The notes beneath the pieces are model-generated. The model was given only the letters and a program-made list of their open reading frames with translations. It did not search any database and was not told where the DNA came from. Of a stretch of 64,000 nucleotides of DNA, positions 18,392-26,907 are shown in pieces (the first letter of the stretch is position 1; each line of letters opens with the position of its first letter). Source of the DNA: Candidatus Poribacteria bacterium (GTDB lineage Bacteria > Poribacteria > WGA-4E > PCPOR2b). The DNA lies in the NCBI GenBank assembly GCA_022822005.1, contig JAJECO010000080.1:1-64000 (forward strand). The letters run 5' to 3'. A program made the translations under genes and the position numbers.

Positions 18392-19204
18392 ATGCAGACA
18401 CGGAAGTTATCAACACTCGACGTGCCGCCTATCGGAATGGGCACTTGGAAGACGTTTGATGTGCGAACAGAGGTGGAAATTGACGTGCGCAGGGAAATTA
18501 TCACAGCCTGTGTCTCAGAAGGTGTGTATTTTCTCGATTCATCGCCGATGTACGGCGAGAGCGAAAGTGTAGTTGGTATAACGACCGAGGGCAAGCGAGA
18601 GCGGTTGCAGTTCGCAACGAAGGTGTGGTGCACTGGAGAATCACAGGGTAAGGCTGAGATTGCCCAATCTTTCGAACGGTTTAAAACCGACTATATTGAT
18701 GTCTTTCAGATCCATAACCTCTTAGATTGGAAGACCCATCTACCAACGTTGGAGGAGTTAAAGGAAGAGGGGAGGATTGGTCTCATCGGGATTACCCACT
18801 ATCAGACCCAAGCCTATCCTGAGATGATTCAAATTATGAGGGGTGGGCGCATCAGTACAATACAGATTCCCTACAACGTGTTAGAACGGACATGTGAGGA
18901 GGAAATCTTACCGCTCGCTGAGGAGCTTGGAATTGGTGTGATTGTGATGCAACCGCTTGGTGTAGGAAGATTGGTGACGGATCTAAGGAGAGAACCAGAT
19001 CTCAAGCCGCTTCGAGCGCACGGAATAGAAACATGGGCACAGGCGTTATTGGCATGGATTCTTGCGGATGCCCGCGTGAGCGTGCTAATCCCAGCGACCT
19101 CAAAACCGGAACGGATTCGAGAGAACGCTGCGGTGGGTAGATTGCCGGTGCTGCCGAATGAGTTACGGACCTATATTGAAAAGGAAACACAACGGTGCCT
19201 CTGA
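18392..19204 (+). CDS. Aldo/keto reductase
   Basis: 270 aa (beta/alpha)8 barrel. The catalytic tetrad is visible: Asp and Tyr in LDSSPMYGESE, Lys in FATKVW and His in FQIHN. The C-terminal NADPH-binding signature (SVLIPATSKPERIRENAA) matches the IPATSKPEHL type. It should reduce an aldehyde or ketone, or oxidise the alcohol, with NADP(H). The protein is slightly shorter than typical for the family. GGAGAGGTGAG precedes the ATG. It lies between the TIM-barrel isomerase and a PhyH gene with 30-50 bp spacing, so co-transcription is likely. Confidence 0.88.
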   Translation: MQTRKLSTLDVPPIGMGTWKTFDVRTEVEIDVRREIITACVSEGVYFLDSSPMYGESESVVGITTEGKRERLQFATKVWCTGESQGKAEIAQSFERFKTDYIDVFQIHNLLDWKTHLPTLEELKEEGRIGLIGITHYQTQAYPEMIQIMRGGRISTIQIPYNVLERTCEEEILPLAEELGIGVIVMQPLGVGRLVTDLRREPDLKPLRAHGIETWAQALLAWILADARVSVLIPATSKPERIRENAAVGRLPVLPNELRTYIEKETQRCL

Positions 19205-19254
19205 CCGATTTTTCTGCTAAAGTATAGTTTGACTTTGCATGGAAGGAGTTTTAT

Positions 19255-20133
19255 ATGTTGACCCAAGAGCAGGTCGAGTTCTATCATACTAACGGCTATA
19301 TCGTCGTTGAAAACGTGATTTCAGCGGCAGATATCGCAGAACTTCGCAAGATTACTGATGGCTTTGTTGATAAGTCTCGCGAGGTCACTGAACATACCAA
19401 CGTTTTTGACTTGGAGCCGGGTCATACGCCAGAAGCGCCCCAGTTGCGGCGGCTCAAGAATCCCGTAACCCTGCATCCAATTTACGACCGGATGCTACGC
19501 CACCACTTTATCCTCGATAGCGTTGCCCAATTGGTTGGACCGAATATTCGCTATGATACCTCCAAACTGAATATGAAATCCGCTGGATTCGGCAGTCCTG
19601 TTGAATGGCATCAGGATTTTGCGTTTGCAGCGCCTGTAACCAACGACGATATGCTGTCGGTCGGCCTTGCGCTTGACGATATGACTCAGGAAAACGGCTG
19701 CCTTTTGTTTATTCCAGGTTCACACAAAGGTCCAATTTACGACCATTATCAGAACGACGTTTTCGTCGGTGGAATTACCGCCCCGGATTTCAGAGCGGAT
19801 AGTGCTGTTCCTATTGAGGTAAAAGCCGGTGGTATCACGATCCATCATACCCGTACCTTACACGCTTCGGCGCCTAACTCCAGCGGACGGTCGCGCCGTT
19901 TGCTTTTGCTCCAGTACAGTGCTGCTGACACACTGTCCCAACGACCCATTACTGACTGGGAACCCTTAGACGCTGCCATACTACGTGGGGAACAGGTCCG
20001 AGAACCGCGCTATGCCGATATTCCCACCGTTCCCAGACCCGAAACTCCTCTGCCTGGTGGGCGTGGCGGGTCAATCTACGAAATACAGACACTGTTGTCG
20101 CACAAGCGGGTTGTCGAAGATACTCCCAAGTAG
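19255..20133 (+). CDS. Phytanoyl-CoA dioxygenase family protein (PhyH)
   Basis: 292 aa. Fe(II)/2-oxoglutarate dioxygenase fold with the proximal facial-triad residues in EWHQDFAF (H119, D121), a distal His in the HHTRTLHASAPN region and the 2-oxoglutarate-binding Arg in GRSRRLL. NGCLLFIPGSHKGPI is the usual PhyH strand-turn. It opens with QVEFYHTNGYIVVENVI, the standard N-terminus. Bacterial PhyH proteins hydroxylate many small substrates; this one's target is not apparent. AAGGAG lies 7 bases before the ATG. Last gene of the 17.4-20.1 kb cluster. Confidence 0.9.
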   Translation: MLTQEQVEFYHTNGYIVVENVISAADIAELRKITDGFVDKSREVTEHTNVFDLEPGHTPEAPQLRRLKNPVTLHPIYDRMLRHHFILDSVAQLVGPNIRYDTSKLNMKSAGFGSPVEWHQDFAFAAPVTNDDMLSVGLALDDMTQENGCLLFIPGSHKGPIYDHYQNDVFVGGITAPDFRADSAVPIEVKAGGITIHHTRTLHASAPNSSGRSRRLLLLQYSAADTLSQRPITDWEPLDAAILRGEQVREPRYADIPTVPRPETPLPGGRGGSIYEIQTLLSHKRVVEDTPK

Positions 20134-20202
20134 AAAAGTGATGGAAGATCGGGAGAAAGCTAGTGCTCTGTCATATAAATCATGATAAGTCTCTCACGGC
20201 TC

Positions 20203-20264
20203 GGCTTGGATAGCCATATCCAAGCCCGAATAGCGGCGGTGTTGTGGATTTGTCAATCCACAAC
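20203..20264 (+). repeat. Bipartite hairpin repeat, copy 2
   Basis: GGCTTGGATA/TATCCAAGCC and GTTGTGGATT/AATCCACAAC with 4-base loops. Compared with copy 1, the outer three base pairs of the second stem differ on both arms so that pairing is kept. This is the main content of the 20134-20470 gap besides the promoter at 20355. Confidence 0.85.
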
Positions 20265-20354
20265 GAGCAGAGGGTATTAACAATTATCTGACTGTGTACT
20301 AGTGGCAGCTTAGTGGATAGAAAGCCGCTAAGGGAGAGATCGCCCGTATTTTGC

Positions 20355-20384
20355 TTGACACTTCAAGAGTGTATTTGCTACTAT
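20355..20384 (+). promoter_or_regulatory. Sigma-70-type promoter
   Basis: TTGACA (20355-20360), an 18-base spacer and TACTAT (20379-20384), about 85 bases before the ATG of the secreted beta-sandwich gene. Confidence 0.6.
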
Positions 20385-20470
20385 TCTCGCAGATCCTCGC
20401 GCGGAGAATCGTTGGTGTAAATGGATGAAGATTCGGATTTTATATCAATGTGAGGGAGGGGATTACCTCC

Positions 20471-21169
20471 ATGAAACCTAATTGGGTCCTATCAATAGTG
20501 CTGGTGCTCACCACCGCTTTGATATGCGAAACGACCGGTTTCGCCGGTACGTGGCGCGACGATTTCGAGGATAGAGTTACGAAGGAATGGAAAATTTATA
20601 ATCTGGATCGTCAGGTTGAAAATTGGTGGGTCAATAAGGGCGAGGCTGTCGGACGAATTTTTAAGCGTGGGTTCATCAGTCTGTGGTTGACCGGTGAATT
20701 GGATTGGGAGAACTACTCTGTTTCATGTCGCGCAAAACTGGTCAAGGAACGCAACGATCCGGCGCGTGTCGGACTCACATTACACGATAGAGGTGATGAG
20801 CAGAGCCGTTACCTGTTCTTTATCAACTTCTTTTTCGGCACAGTGTCAATCACTAAGGCCGGCCCAAATGTATGGTCTACACGGGATTTCCCCTTTATCT
20901 CGGACATTGATACCTGGTATCAATTGAGGGCGACCGTTCGCGAGGGGCAGCTCGAATTTCAGGTGAATGATCAGGTCTTTCTGGCGGAAGACCCCCAGCC
21001 CCTCAAGCCCGGTCAAGCGGGGCTTGTGGTCGGTAATGCGGAAGGACGTTTTGACGATGTCGCCGTTACAGGAGTGAACATCAGGAGCGGTGGGCCAGGC
21101 CGTCAGCGCGCCGTGGACACGCGGGGAACCCTTACCACAACGTGGGGACTACTCAAGCGTGACAAGTAA
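20471..21169 (+). CDS. Secreted concanavalin-like beta-sandwich protein
   Basis: 232 aa from the ATG at 20471; the in-frame GTG at 20450 overlaps the purine-rich site GGGAGGGG that serves this ATG. A signal peptide (WVLSIVLVLTTALICETTGFA) precedes a single domain that starts GTWRDDFEDRVTKEWKIYN and ends near residue 205, with the strand pattern of DUF1080/LamG-like laminin folds (LDWENYSVSCRAKL, PARVGLTLHDRG, GQAGLVVGNAEGRFDDVAVTG). The last 25 residues are basic and probably disordered. Such domains often bind glycans. It would be exported. Own promoter; no operon partner. Confidence 0.72.
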   Translation: MKPNWVLSIVLVLTTALICETTGFAGTWRDDFEDRVTKEWKIYNLDRQVENWWVNKGEAVGRIFKRGFISLWLTGELDWENYSVSCRAKLVKERNDPARVGLTLHDRGDEQSRYLFFINFFFGTVSITKAGPNVWSTRDFPFISDIDTWYQLRATVREGQLEFQVNDQVFLAEDPQPLKPGQAGLVVGNAEGRFDDVAVTGVNIRSGGPGRQRAVDTRGTLTTTWGLLKRDK

Positions 21170-21245
21170 AGTGGGGGGGCTATCTTTAGCCTGCTGATGA
21201 TTTTCGCATGAATTGGTGGACGCAGAAATCCTTCTTAGATTCTAC

Positions 21246-21274
21246 TTGCACGGACTAAGGGATTGTGCTACAAT
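21246..21274 (+). promoter_or_regulatory. Sigma-70-type promoter for the pseudopilin gene
   Basis: TTGCAC (21246-21251), a 17-base spacer and TACAAT (21269-21274). A transcript starting near 21281 excludes an upstream in-frame ATG at 21263 and supports the TTG start at 21308. Confidence 0.7.
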
Positions 21275-21307
21275 GAGGCACATGTTTTTGATGAAGGAGG
21301 CAATTAT

Positions 21308-21760
21308 TTGAGAAACATTGATAATCAACCATCCGGTTTTACATCTACCCAACTCCTCATTGTGATTGTTATTGTCGGGATTGTGGTTGCTGTTGTTCTG
21401 GCTTCAGGCTTACTGGGGCAGGCAGGAAAAGCGGATCAAGCACAAGCAGCGGAAGAAATTGAAACTATCGGCATTGCGCTCGATACCTACGCGAAAGATA
21501 ACGGGGATTATCCTTCGAGCGAACAGGGGCTTGCTGCGCTCTGGGAGAAACCTGAACAACTACCAACCCCCGTCAATTGGCTGGGACCGTATCTGAAAGT
21601 TCCTATCACGAAGGATCCGTGGGGAAACGTCTATATCTACATCCGTCCCGGCGTTCATGATCGGTACGGTTACGACCTGATCTCGTTTGGCAGCGATGGA
21701 CGCGAAGGTGGCACGGGTGATGCCGAGGATGTAGTGAGTTGGATCCGCCCAGATGAGTAA
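21308..21760 (+). CDS. Type II secretion GspG-like pseudopilin
   Basis: 150 aa from the TTG at 21308, chosen because AAGGAGG lies 8 bases before it and a promoter rules out the earlier ATG. A short leader ends QPSG, then the prepilin-like segment FTSTQLLIVIVIVGIVVAVV, a hydrophobic stalk. Position +5 of the mature protein, nearly always Glu in pseudopilins, is Gln here. The globular part has GspG hallmarks: DTYAKDNGDYPSSEQGLAALWEKP, GPYLK, DPWGNVYIY and a C-terminal calcium-site-like YDLISFGSDGREGGTGDAEDV. No other secretion gene is in the window. Confidence 0.85.
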   Translation: MRNIDNQPSGFTSTQLLIVIVIVGIVVAVVLASGLLGQAGKADQAQAAEEIETIGIALDTYAKDNGDYPSSEQGLAALWEKPEQLPTPVNWLGPYLKVPITKDPWGNVYIYIRPGVHDRYGYDLISFGSDGREGGTGDAEDVVSWIRPDE

Positions 21761-21794
21761 AGTGGGAAGTCGAGGGGGCGGTGTTAATTCCGTA

Positions 21795-22508
21795 CTAACA
21801 CGCGACGGAGATCGCGGTTTTTAGGTCTAATGCACCCGTATACAATGCACGCCCAACGATTGCCCCATAAACCCCTATCGCTTTCAAGGCTTGAAGATCT
21901 TGTATTGAGGTTATCCCACCTGAGCCAATGACATTCACCGCGACAGTGTTCGCGATGGCTTCTGTTGTCTCCAGATTGGGTCCTTGAAGCATACCATCAC
22001 TTTTGATGTCTGTGTAGATGATGGTCTGAACCCCACAATCTTCCATCTCTCTGGCAAATGCAAGGGCGGGTTTCTCGGAGATATCGAGCCAGCCCTCTGT
22101 GGCGACCATCCCATCTCTTGCATCAATACCAACAGCGATTTTGGATCCGTGCTCTCGGCATGCGGCTTCTACTAACGGCGGATTTTTGAGCGCCGCCGTA
22201 CCAAGAATGGCGCGTGTCACACCGAGCGATAGAACGCTATCGAGTCTCTCCATGGTCCGAATACCTCCGCCCAATTGGACGGGGATCTGAACTGTTTCGA
22301 CAATTTCCTTAACGATATGGAGATTATCGGATTCTGCACTAAACGCTCCGTCAAGGTCTACAAGGTGCAAATATTCCGCACCACCGTCTTGCCATTGCAT
22401 CGCCATCTGCACAGGATGGTCTGAGAAAATCGTTTCTTGTCCTGCTTTCCCCTGCACTAAATTCACACATTTTCCATCTCGGAGATCGATTGCTGGTAAA
22501 ATTAACAC
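21795..22508 (-). CDS. hisA: HisA, phosphoribosylformimino-AICAR-phosphate isomerase
   Basis: 237 aa, standard length. A (beta/alpha)8 barrel with catalytic Asp8 (LPAIDLRDG) and Asp129 (VGIDARDG), and phosphate-binding loops QLGGGIRTME and IGSGGITSIQD. It catalyses the Amadori-type isomerisation of ProFAR to PRFAR in histidine biosynthesis. No other his gene is adjacent, so the pathway is dispersed in this genome. The gene is divergent from a C26 hydrolase gene; the 96-bp gap must hold both promoters. Confidence 0.95.
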   Translation of the reverse strand: MLILPAIDLRDGKCVNLVQGKAGQETIFSDHPVQMAMQWQDGGAEYLHLVDLDGAFSAESDNLHIVKEIVETVQIPVQLGGGIRTMERLDSVLSLGVTRAILGTAALKNPPLVEAACREHGSKIAVGIDARDGMVATEGWLDISEKPALAFAREMEDCGVQTIIYTDIKSDGMLQGPNLETTEAIANTVAVNVIGSGGITSIQDLQALKAIGVYGAIVGRALYTGALDLKTAISVAC

Positions 22509-22604
22509 GGTTGTGGAACTCCCTGTCTTGGACTAATATAAATACTGTTCAGGTGGTACTGCTCAAATTGCTTTGAATGATCTGATGAAAGAAAGGAATC
22601 GCAG

Positions 22605-23333
22605 ATGCGTCCAGTTATCGGCATCACTTGTAGCCTAACAGCGAGTGCTATTGGTGACTCGGTATACGCCCTCGAACGCAACATCGTTGCACGCGACTAT
22701 GCCGGTGCGGTCGAACACGCTGGAGGCACGCCGCTCCTCATTCCGCACGTTGGGGATCTTGAGTGTATTGATCAATACTTAGGTGTGCTCGATGGGCTCG
22801 TTCTTTCCGGTGGCGGCGACATCGATCCGTTACTGTTTGATCAGGAGCCGCATCGAAATATCGGCAGTGTTGACCGCGTCCGTGATGAAATGGAGTTTCA
22901 ACTGACTCAGAAGGCATTAAATCAGGATCTACCGCTCCTCGGCATCTGCCGCGGTATCCAGATGCTGAACGTTGCTGCCGGCGGAACAATCTACCAAGAT
23001 ATCGCAGCCGAAATGCCACAACCAACTTTGTGTCACTCCCAAACGGGCGCAGGTTGGTATGCGTCCCATACAATCGACATCCTACCCGAAACTCGTCTAC
23101 TTCAGATTATCGGCAGCCCAACGACCCGTGTCAATTCGTTCCATCACCAAGCTGTGTGTGATGTTGCCGAGGGTTTTATCGTTACAGCTAAAGCGAAAGA
23201 TAACGTGATCGAAGCGATCGAAAGCCCCGCGCACCGGTTTGCGCTCGGTGTGCAGTGCCACCCTGAGCTGATGTGGGAGCAGCATCCGGAGGCACTGAAT
23301 CTATTTACGGCATTCTTGAAAGCTTGCCAATAA
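22605..23333 (+). CDS. Class I glutamine-amidotransferase-like hydrolase (peptidase C26, PuuD type)
   Basis: 242 aa. The nucleophile elbow GICRGIQMLNVAAGGTIYQD has Cys115, and the His-Glu pair lies in GVQCHPELMWE near residue 218. SGGGDIDPLLF is the family oxyanion strand. It resembles gamma-glutamyl-gamma-aminobutyrate hydrolase of the putrescine pathway, but no puuA/B/C homologue is nearby, so the substrate may be another gamma-glutamyl amide. Cytosolic. A purine-rich GAAAGAAAGGAA lies before the ATG. Confidence 0.88.
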   Translation: MRPVIGITCSLTASAIGDSVYALERNIVARDYAGAVEHAGGTPLLIPHVGDLECIDQYLGVLDGLVLSGGGDIDPLLFDQEPHRNIGSVDRVRDEMEFQLTQKALNQDLPLLGICRGIQMLNVAAGGTIYQDIAAEMPQPTLCHSQTGAGWYASHTIDILPETRLLQIIGSPTTRVNSFHHQAVCDVAEGFIVTAKAKDNVIEAIESPAHRFALGVQCHPELMWEQHPEALNLFTAFLKACQ

Positions 23334-23380
23334 ATATCAGGCTTGCCTGCCCAAGCCCCGTCTTCATTTGCAAATTTCTG

Positions 23381-24166
23381 CTACGCCCATATCTTGCTGT
23401 CACGCCCCACCACCCGATGATCGTACAGGAGTTTTGTCTCCTCTGGGAAGGTGTCAAAAACGTCTGCTGGGATAGGGGCTGTGTTTACACCGAAGAACTC
23501 CAGATTGAGCCACCACGGCGCATAGCGGACTACTACCGCAGTTCGCGGTTTCTCGCTGGGACTGGCTGCATTCGAGTGCCAGATACGACTATCCATCATC
23601 AGGACGCTACCCGCATCTCCCGTCGCTTGCAGTTCGCCCGGAATTGGCGCGAACTCATCGATTCCGTCGTTTTCGCCCCTCGGATTTCTGGGACTTACGT
23701 GTGTGCCGGGCACAACCCATGTACCACCGTTGCTGGTTGTGAACGGAGTAAGCATCCACAATGTTGTGATACCAAGTACCGCTTTGGGAAAAGGTTGACT
23801 GACGTGCCACGGCTGTTTGAGATCGTGCGGAAAGTCGGAGTGATAGGCGCGATTCAGTTCATAGTTCGGCGGACGGATCTTATATTCAGTCTGGGAGATA
23901 CGCACTTGCGGTCCCAATATTGCTTTGACGACGTTCAATAAGTGCTTGTTGGATAGATGGGCTGCCAGCGATGGAAAAAAGGCGATGACGTTTTTTGCCC
24001 AGCGATCATGTTCTTCACTGAATTTCTTGTATAACGGTTCAGATGTCTCTACCTCTTCACGCACCGCATCCACTTCATCTAACGGGATGATACCTTCCAT
24101 CACACACCATCCCTCCTGCTCCAACTGCGTGATATACTTATCGGTTGTAGTCTCTAATGTACCCAT
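23381..24166 (-). CDS. Phytanoyl-CoA dioxygenase family protein (PhyH)
   Basis: 261 aa from the ATG at 24166, with AAAGGAGAG upstream. The reading frame stays open further upstream but through repeat DNA (a hairpin at 24236-24251), so the longer version is unlikely. Iron ligands H109 and D111 in YHSDFPHDL, a distal His in SRIWHSNAA, and the 2-oxoglutarate Arg in KPRTAVVVRY. GGTWVVPGTHVSPRNPR is a typical PhyH segment. Substrate unknown. It converges with the C26 hydrolase gene. Confidence 0.9.
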   Translation of the reverse strand: MGTLETTTDKYITQLEQEGWCVMEGIIPLDEVDAVREEVETSEPLYKKFSEEHDRWAKNVIAFFPSLAAHLSNKHLLNVVKAILGPQVRISQTEYKIRPPNYELNRAYHSDFPHDLKQPWHVSQPFPKAVLGITTLWMLTPFTTSNGGTWVVPGTHVSPRNPRGENDGIDEFAPIPGELQATGDAGSVLMMDSRIWHSNAASPSEKPRTAVVVRYAPWWLNLEFFGVNTAPIPADVFDTFPEETKLLYDHRVVGRDSKIWA

Positions 24167-24235
24167 AGCAGATAAAAACTCTCCTTTTCGAAAGCTAGTT
24201 TTAAAAATAGGACTTACGCACTTGGGTTTGTAGTA

Positions 24236-24251
24236 GCGCAATTCATTGCGC
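24236..24251. repeat. Short hairpin GCGCAAT / ATTGCGC in a GTAG-type repeat
   Basis: A 7-bp stem with a 2-base loop, preceded by GGACTTACGCA (24210-24220) and GTAG. Similar GTAG-headed hairpins occur at 7927, 10441, 49731 and 57323. Confidence 0.5.
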
Positions 24252-24340
24252 GTCGAAGACAGGAGGCATCTCGGAGTCATAGTAGCCGATCCGAACTGAT
24301 TTTCGCCACTGATCGGTCTGATTCACATGTGAAATAGCGG

Positions 24341-25363
24341 CTATGCTGCGAGTGCTTCCATCTGATGAGTATATTTACCGTAACGCGCAGCACTGTTACA
24401 CTTTGCTCGCTGGTAGAAGATCTTCTGCGCCTTCGCAGCGTTGGCGGATTTTCCGCCCCACGCCTCAAGCGTTGGTCCCTGAAGCGCCCGACCGTACGAG
24501 AAACTAAGTTCCCATGGACAGTTACCTATGGCGTTCATGGCGTTGAGATGTTCCGTAGCTAATTTAGCGCTTTGACCGCCGGAGAGGAAAACAACCCCAG
24601 GTACGGCGGCGGGTATAGCTCGCCGGAAACAGCGCACAGTTGCCTCTGCTACCTCTTGGACACCTGCCTGCACCGGGCAGTCTGTTCCCGATAGAACCAT
24701 GCTCGGCTTGAGCAGGGTCCCTTCCAGAACGACACGGTGTGCATGAAGTTCAAAATAGACACGCTTTAACGTTGCTTCCGTTATCTCCTCACAACGCTCA
24801 ATCGTATGTGTACCCTCCATGAATATTTCTGGCTCAACGATCGGGACAAGTCCAACTTCTTGGCATATCGCCGCGTAACGCGCTAACGCATGAGCATTTG
24901 CGTCGATACCGGATTGTGTCGGGAAACCATCGCCGACGTTGATGACCGCTCTCCATTTACCGAATTTTGCTCCCAGTTCACGATATTCAGTGAGGCGTTC
25001 GCGCAGGCCGTCGAGCCCCTCCGTCACGGTCTCGCCGGGGAAGCCAGCAAGATCGTGGGGACCCGTGTCCGCCTTGATCCCGGATATGATGCCTTTGCTC
25101 GCAAGCAGTTCGGGAAAAGGCGTACCACCTTCAGTGCTCTGACGAAGCGTTTCCTCGAACAGAATGACGCCACTAATGAACTCTTCTGTCCCAGGTGTCG
25201 TAAAAAGCATCTCACGGTAGGCACGGCGGTTCGCTTCGGTGGATTCCACGTTGATGCTGTCAAAACGTCTCTTAATGGTAGCAGTCCCCTCATCGGCGGC
25301 GAGGATGCCTTTGCCTGCTGGAACGAGTGCTTGTGCGATAGATTCGAGTTCGTGGGTGCTCAT
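24341..25363 (-). CDS. Class I fructose-bisphosphate aldolase
   Basis: 340 aa from the ATG at 25363 (AAAGGAG about 10 bases upstream; the open frame further upstream has no site). Motifs of the eukaryote-type class I enzyme are intact: GKGILAADEGTATIKRRF, Lys136 in FGKWRAV, Glu178 in VEPEI and the Schiff-base Lys219 in LEGTLLKPSMV, then LSGGQSAKLATEHLNAM. It splits fructose-1,6-bisphosphate into DHAP and glyceraldehyde-3-phosphate without metal. This class is less common in bacteria than the metal-dependent class II. The C-terminus ends YTHQMEALAA rather than the animal-type terminal Tyr. Confidence 0.93.
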   Translation of the reverse strand: MSTHELESIAQALVPAGKGILAADEGTATIKRRFDSINVESTEANRRAYREMLFTTPGTEEFISGVILFEETLRQSTEGGTPFPELLASKGIISGIKADTGPHDLAGFPGETVTEGLDGLRERLTEYRELGAKFGKWRAVINVGDGFPTQSGIDANAHALARYAAICQEVGLVPIVEPEIFMEGTHTIERCEEITEATLKRVYFELHAHRVVLEGTLLKPSMVLSGTDCPVQAGVQEVAEATVRCFRRAIPAAVPGVVFLSGGQSAKLATEHLNAMNAIGNCPWELSFSYGRALQGPTLEAWGGKSANAAKAQKIFYQRAKCNSAARYGKYTHQMEALAA

Positions 25364-25444
25364 GGATTTTAGGCTCCTTTCAATCGCGTGAGGCATGCAG
25401 ATGGACAAAAGTTCTTTACCTATGTCTGACTGCATATGTCACGG

Positions 25445-26482
25445 CTAATATTCTCGTTCAATCAAAAAACTAATCAGATCTAAAAAAATATCCTTGGCTT
25501 GGCTTGCTGGTAGATTGGAAAATGCTTGATTAAACTGCGTGTATGCTTTTTTCGCAAGTGTCTTGGCGTGCTGCTGGGCGTAGTGGATTGACCCATACCG
25601 CTTCATCAGATCCAACACCTCTTGGATCTCGTCCGGATCTTTGTCCGCGCGGTGCTGCCCCATAATTTCAGTGATACGTTTTGCTTCCCCTGGTGAGCAG
25701 GCGTTAAGCAGGTGGATGAGAATGAGGGTTCGCTTCCCTTCGCTGATATCTCCCCCAATCTCTTTACCGTACAATCTCTCTTCGCCGATCAGATTTAGGG
25801 CATCGTCCTGAATCTGGAACGCAATCCCAAGGTTCGTGCCTATGTTAATGAATGGTTCCGTCTCGTTTTTGGACGATCCTGCAATCAGGGCACCCACGCG
25901 ACACGGGGTGATGCAAGTGTAAGAAGCTGTTTTCTTGATACACATCGTCCAGTAGTCGGCTTCAGTCAGATTCCAGCGATTATTCTCAACCCAACTCAAC
26001 TCGATGTGCTGCCCTTCGACGATACTGTTGCTCAATTGTGCAAATTCAGATGAAATCTCAAATGCGAGTTCATATCCGAGCAGGTCTGCGTTTCGGTTTA
26101 ACATCTCCCACATTCTGCAATGAAGTCCATCCCCAACATTAATCGCGATTGGAATCCCGTATTTCTGATGAAGACACGGTTCGCCCCGACGCAGGTCGGA
26201 GCCGTCTTCGATATCATCGTGGATCAGTGCCCAATTTTGCAGGAGTTCAAGCGCGGCAGCGGTATTGAGAGCCTTCTGTGGGTTTCCTCCGAACGCCTCG
26301 CAAATGAGTAGACAGATTGCTGGGCGCAAACCTTTTCCGGCTCGGAGCGGGTAATCCAACATCATCTGATAGAACTGATGGACTTCAGGATGATCGTGCT
26401 CACTGGGCAGAAAGTCAAATATGTGCCCGTCAATCTGCTTTTTTGTCTCTTTGAGAAAGTCCAGCGGCTGCGTTGCTGACAT
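25445..26482 (-). CDS. Polyprenyl (geranylgeranyl/farnesyl-type) diphosphate synthase
   Basis: 345 aa, all-alpha trans-prenyltransferase. The first aspartate-rich motif is DDIED (89-93) with downstream LRRGEPCLH, the second QDDALN (225-230). GKGLRP (50-54) is the IPP-binding region. It condenses IPP with allylic diphosphates to give a precursor for quinones, carotenoids or other isoprenoids; chain length cannot be set by eye. The gene lies 81 bp upstream of the aldolase gene on the same strand and may be transcribed with it. Confidence 0.9.
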   Translation of the reverse strand: MSATQPLDFLKETKKQIDGHIFDFLPSEHDHPEVHQFYQMMLDYPLRAGKGLRPAICLLICEAFGGNPQKALNTAAALELLQNWALIHDDIEDGSDLRRGEPCLHQKYGIPIAINVGDGLHCRMWEMLNRNADLLGYELAFEISSEFAQLSNSIVEGQHIELSWVENNRWNLTEADYWTMCIKKTASYTCITPCRVGALIAGSSKNETEPFINIGTNLGIAFQIQDDALNLIGEERLYGKEIGGDISEGKRTLILIHLLNACSPGEAKRITEIMGQHRADKDPDEIQEVLDLMKRYGSIHYAQQHAKTLAKKAYTQFNQAFSNLPASQAKDIFLDLISFLIEREY

Positions 26483-26575
26483 AATGAATTATTGCCTTCG
26501 CAAGAGGGGTTTGATATAATGTTGCCGTCGGGAGGAAATCTTGTATGTAAAATTGGTTTGATATCACCACTTAGG

Positions 26576-26605
26576 ATTATAACCTATCTTGCCTCAATTT
26601 TTCAA
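26576..26605 (-). promoter_or_regulatory. Candidate promoter for the prenyl synthase gene
   Basis: On the minus strand TTGAAA (26605-26600), an 18-base spacer and TATAAT (26581-26576), about 95 bases before the ATG. The rest of the 26483-26907 gap has no convincing gene; a 71-codon frame at 26634-26849 lacks a ribosome-binding site. Confidence 0.5.
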
Positions 26606-26907
26606 TGCCTGAAGTTACTCTGCCCAAGAAATAATGGTGACAGCTTTCACTAAGAATGATATACTTACCGAAGATGTTAGCTATCATAACCTAAGCTCGT
26701 ACCTACGTTATAATACTATACACATGTCGCCCCGCCTCGCTTTCGATTTCAATGAGTCCCACGAAGTGAAAATCCTCAGTGATTCGGAGAATGCTCAGAA
26801 CGCCATAAGCGCGGGACTTGGGGCGGGTAGGGTTCGGATGGCAATCTAACAGCCAATCTCTACATCCCATTGTACGCTTTAAGCCGAACAGTGTCAGGAG
26901 AAGGAAA

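Noticed and set aside
23273-23941. 222-codon plus-strand frame opposite the PhyH gene at 23381-24166
   Set aside because: The minus strand has a complete PhyH protein with iron ligands; the plus-strand frame resembles no family.
26634-26849. 71-codon plus-strand frame before the Ldh2-type gene
   Set aside because: There is no ribosome-binding site and no recognisable family.
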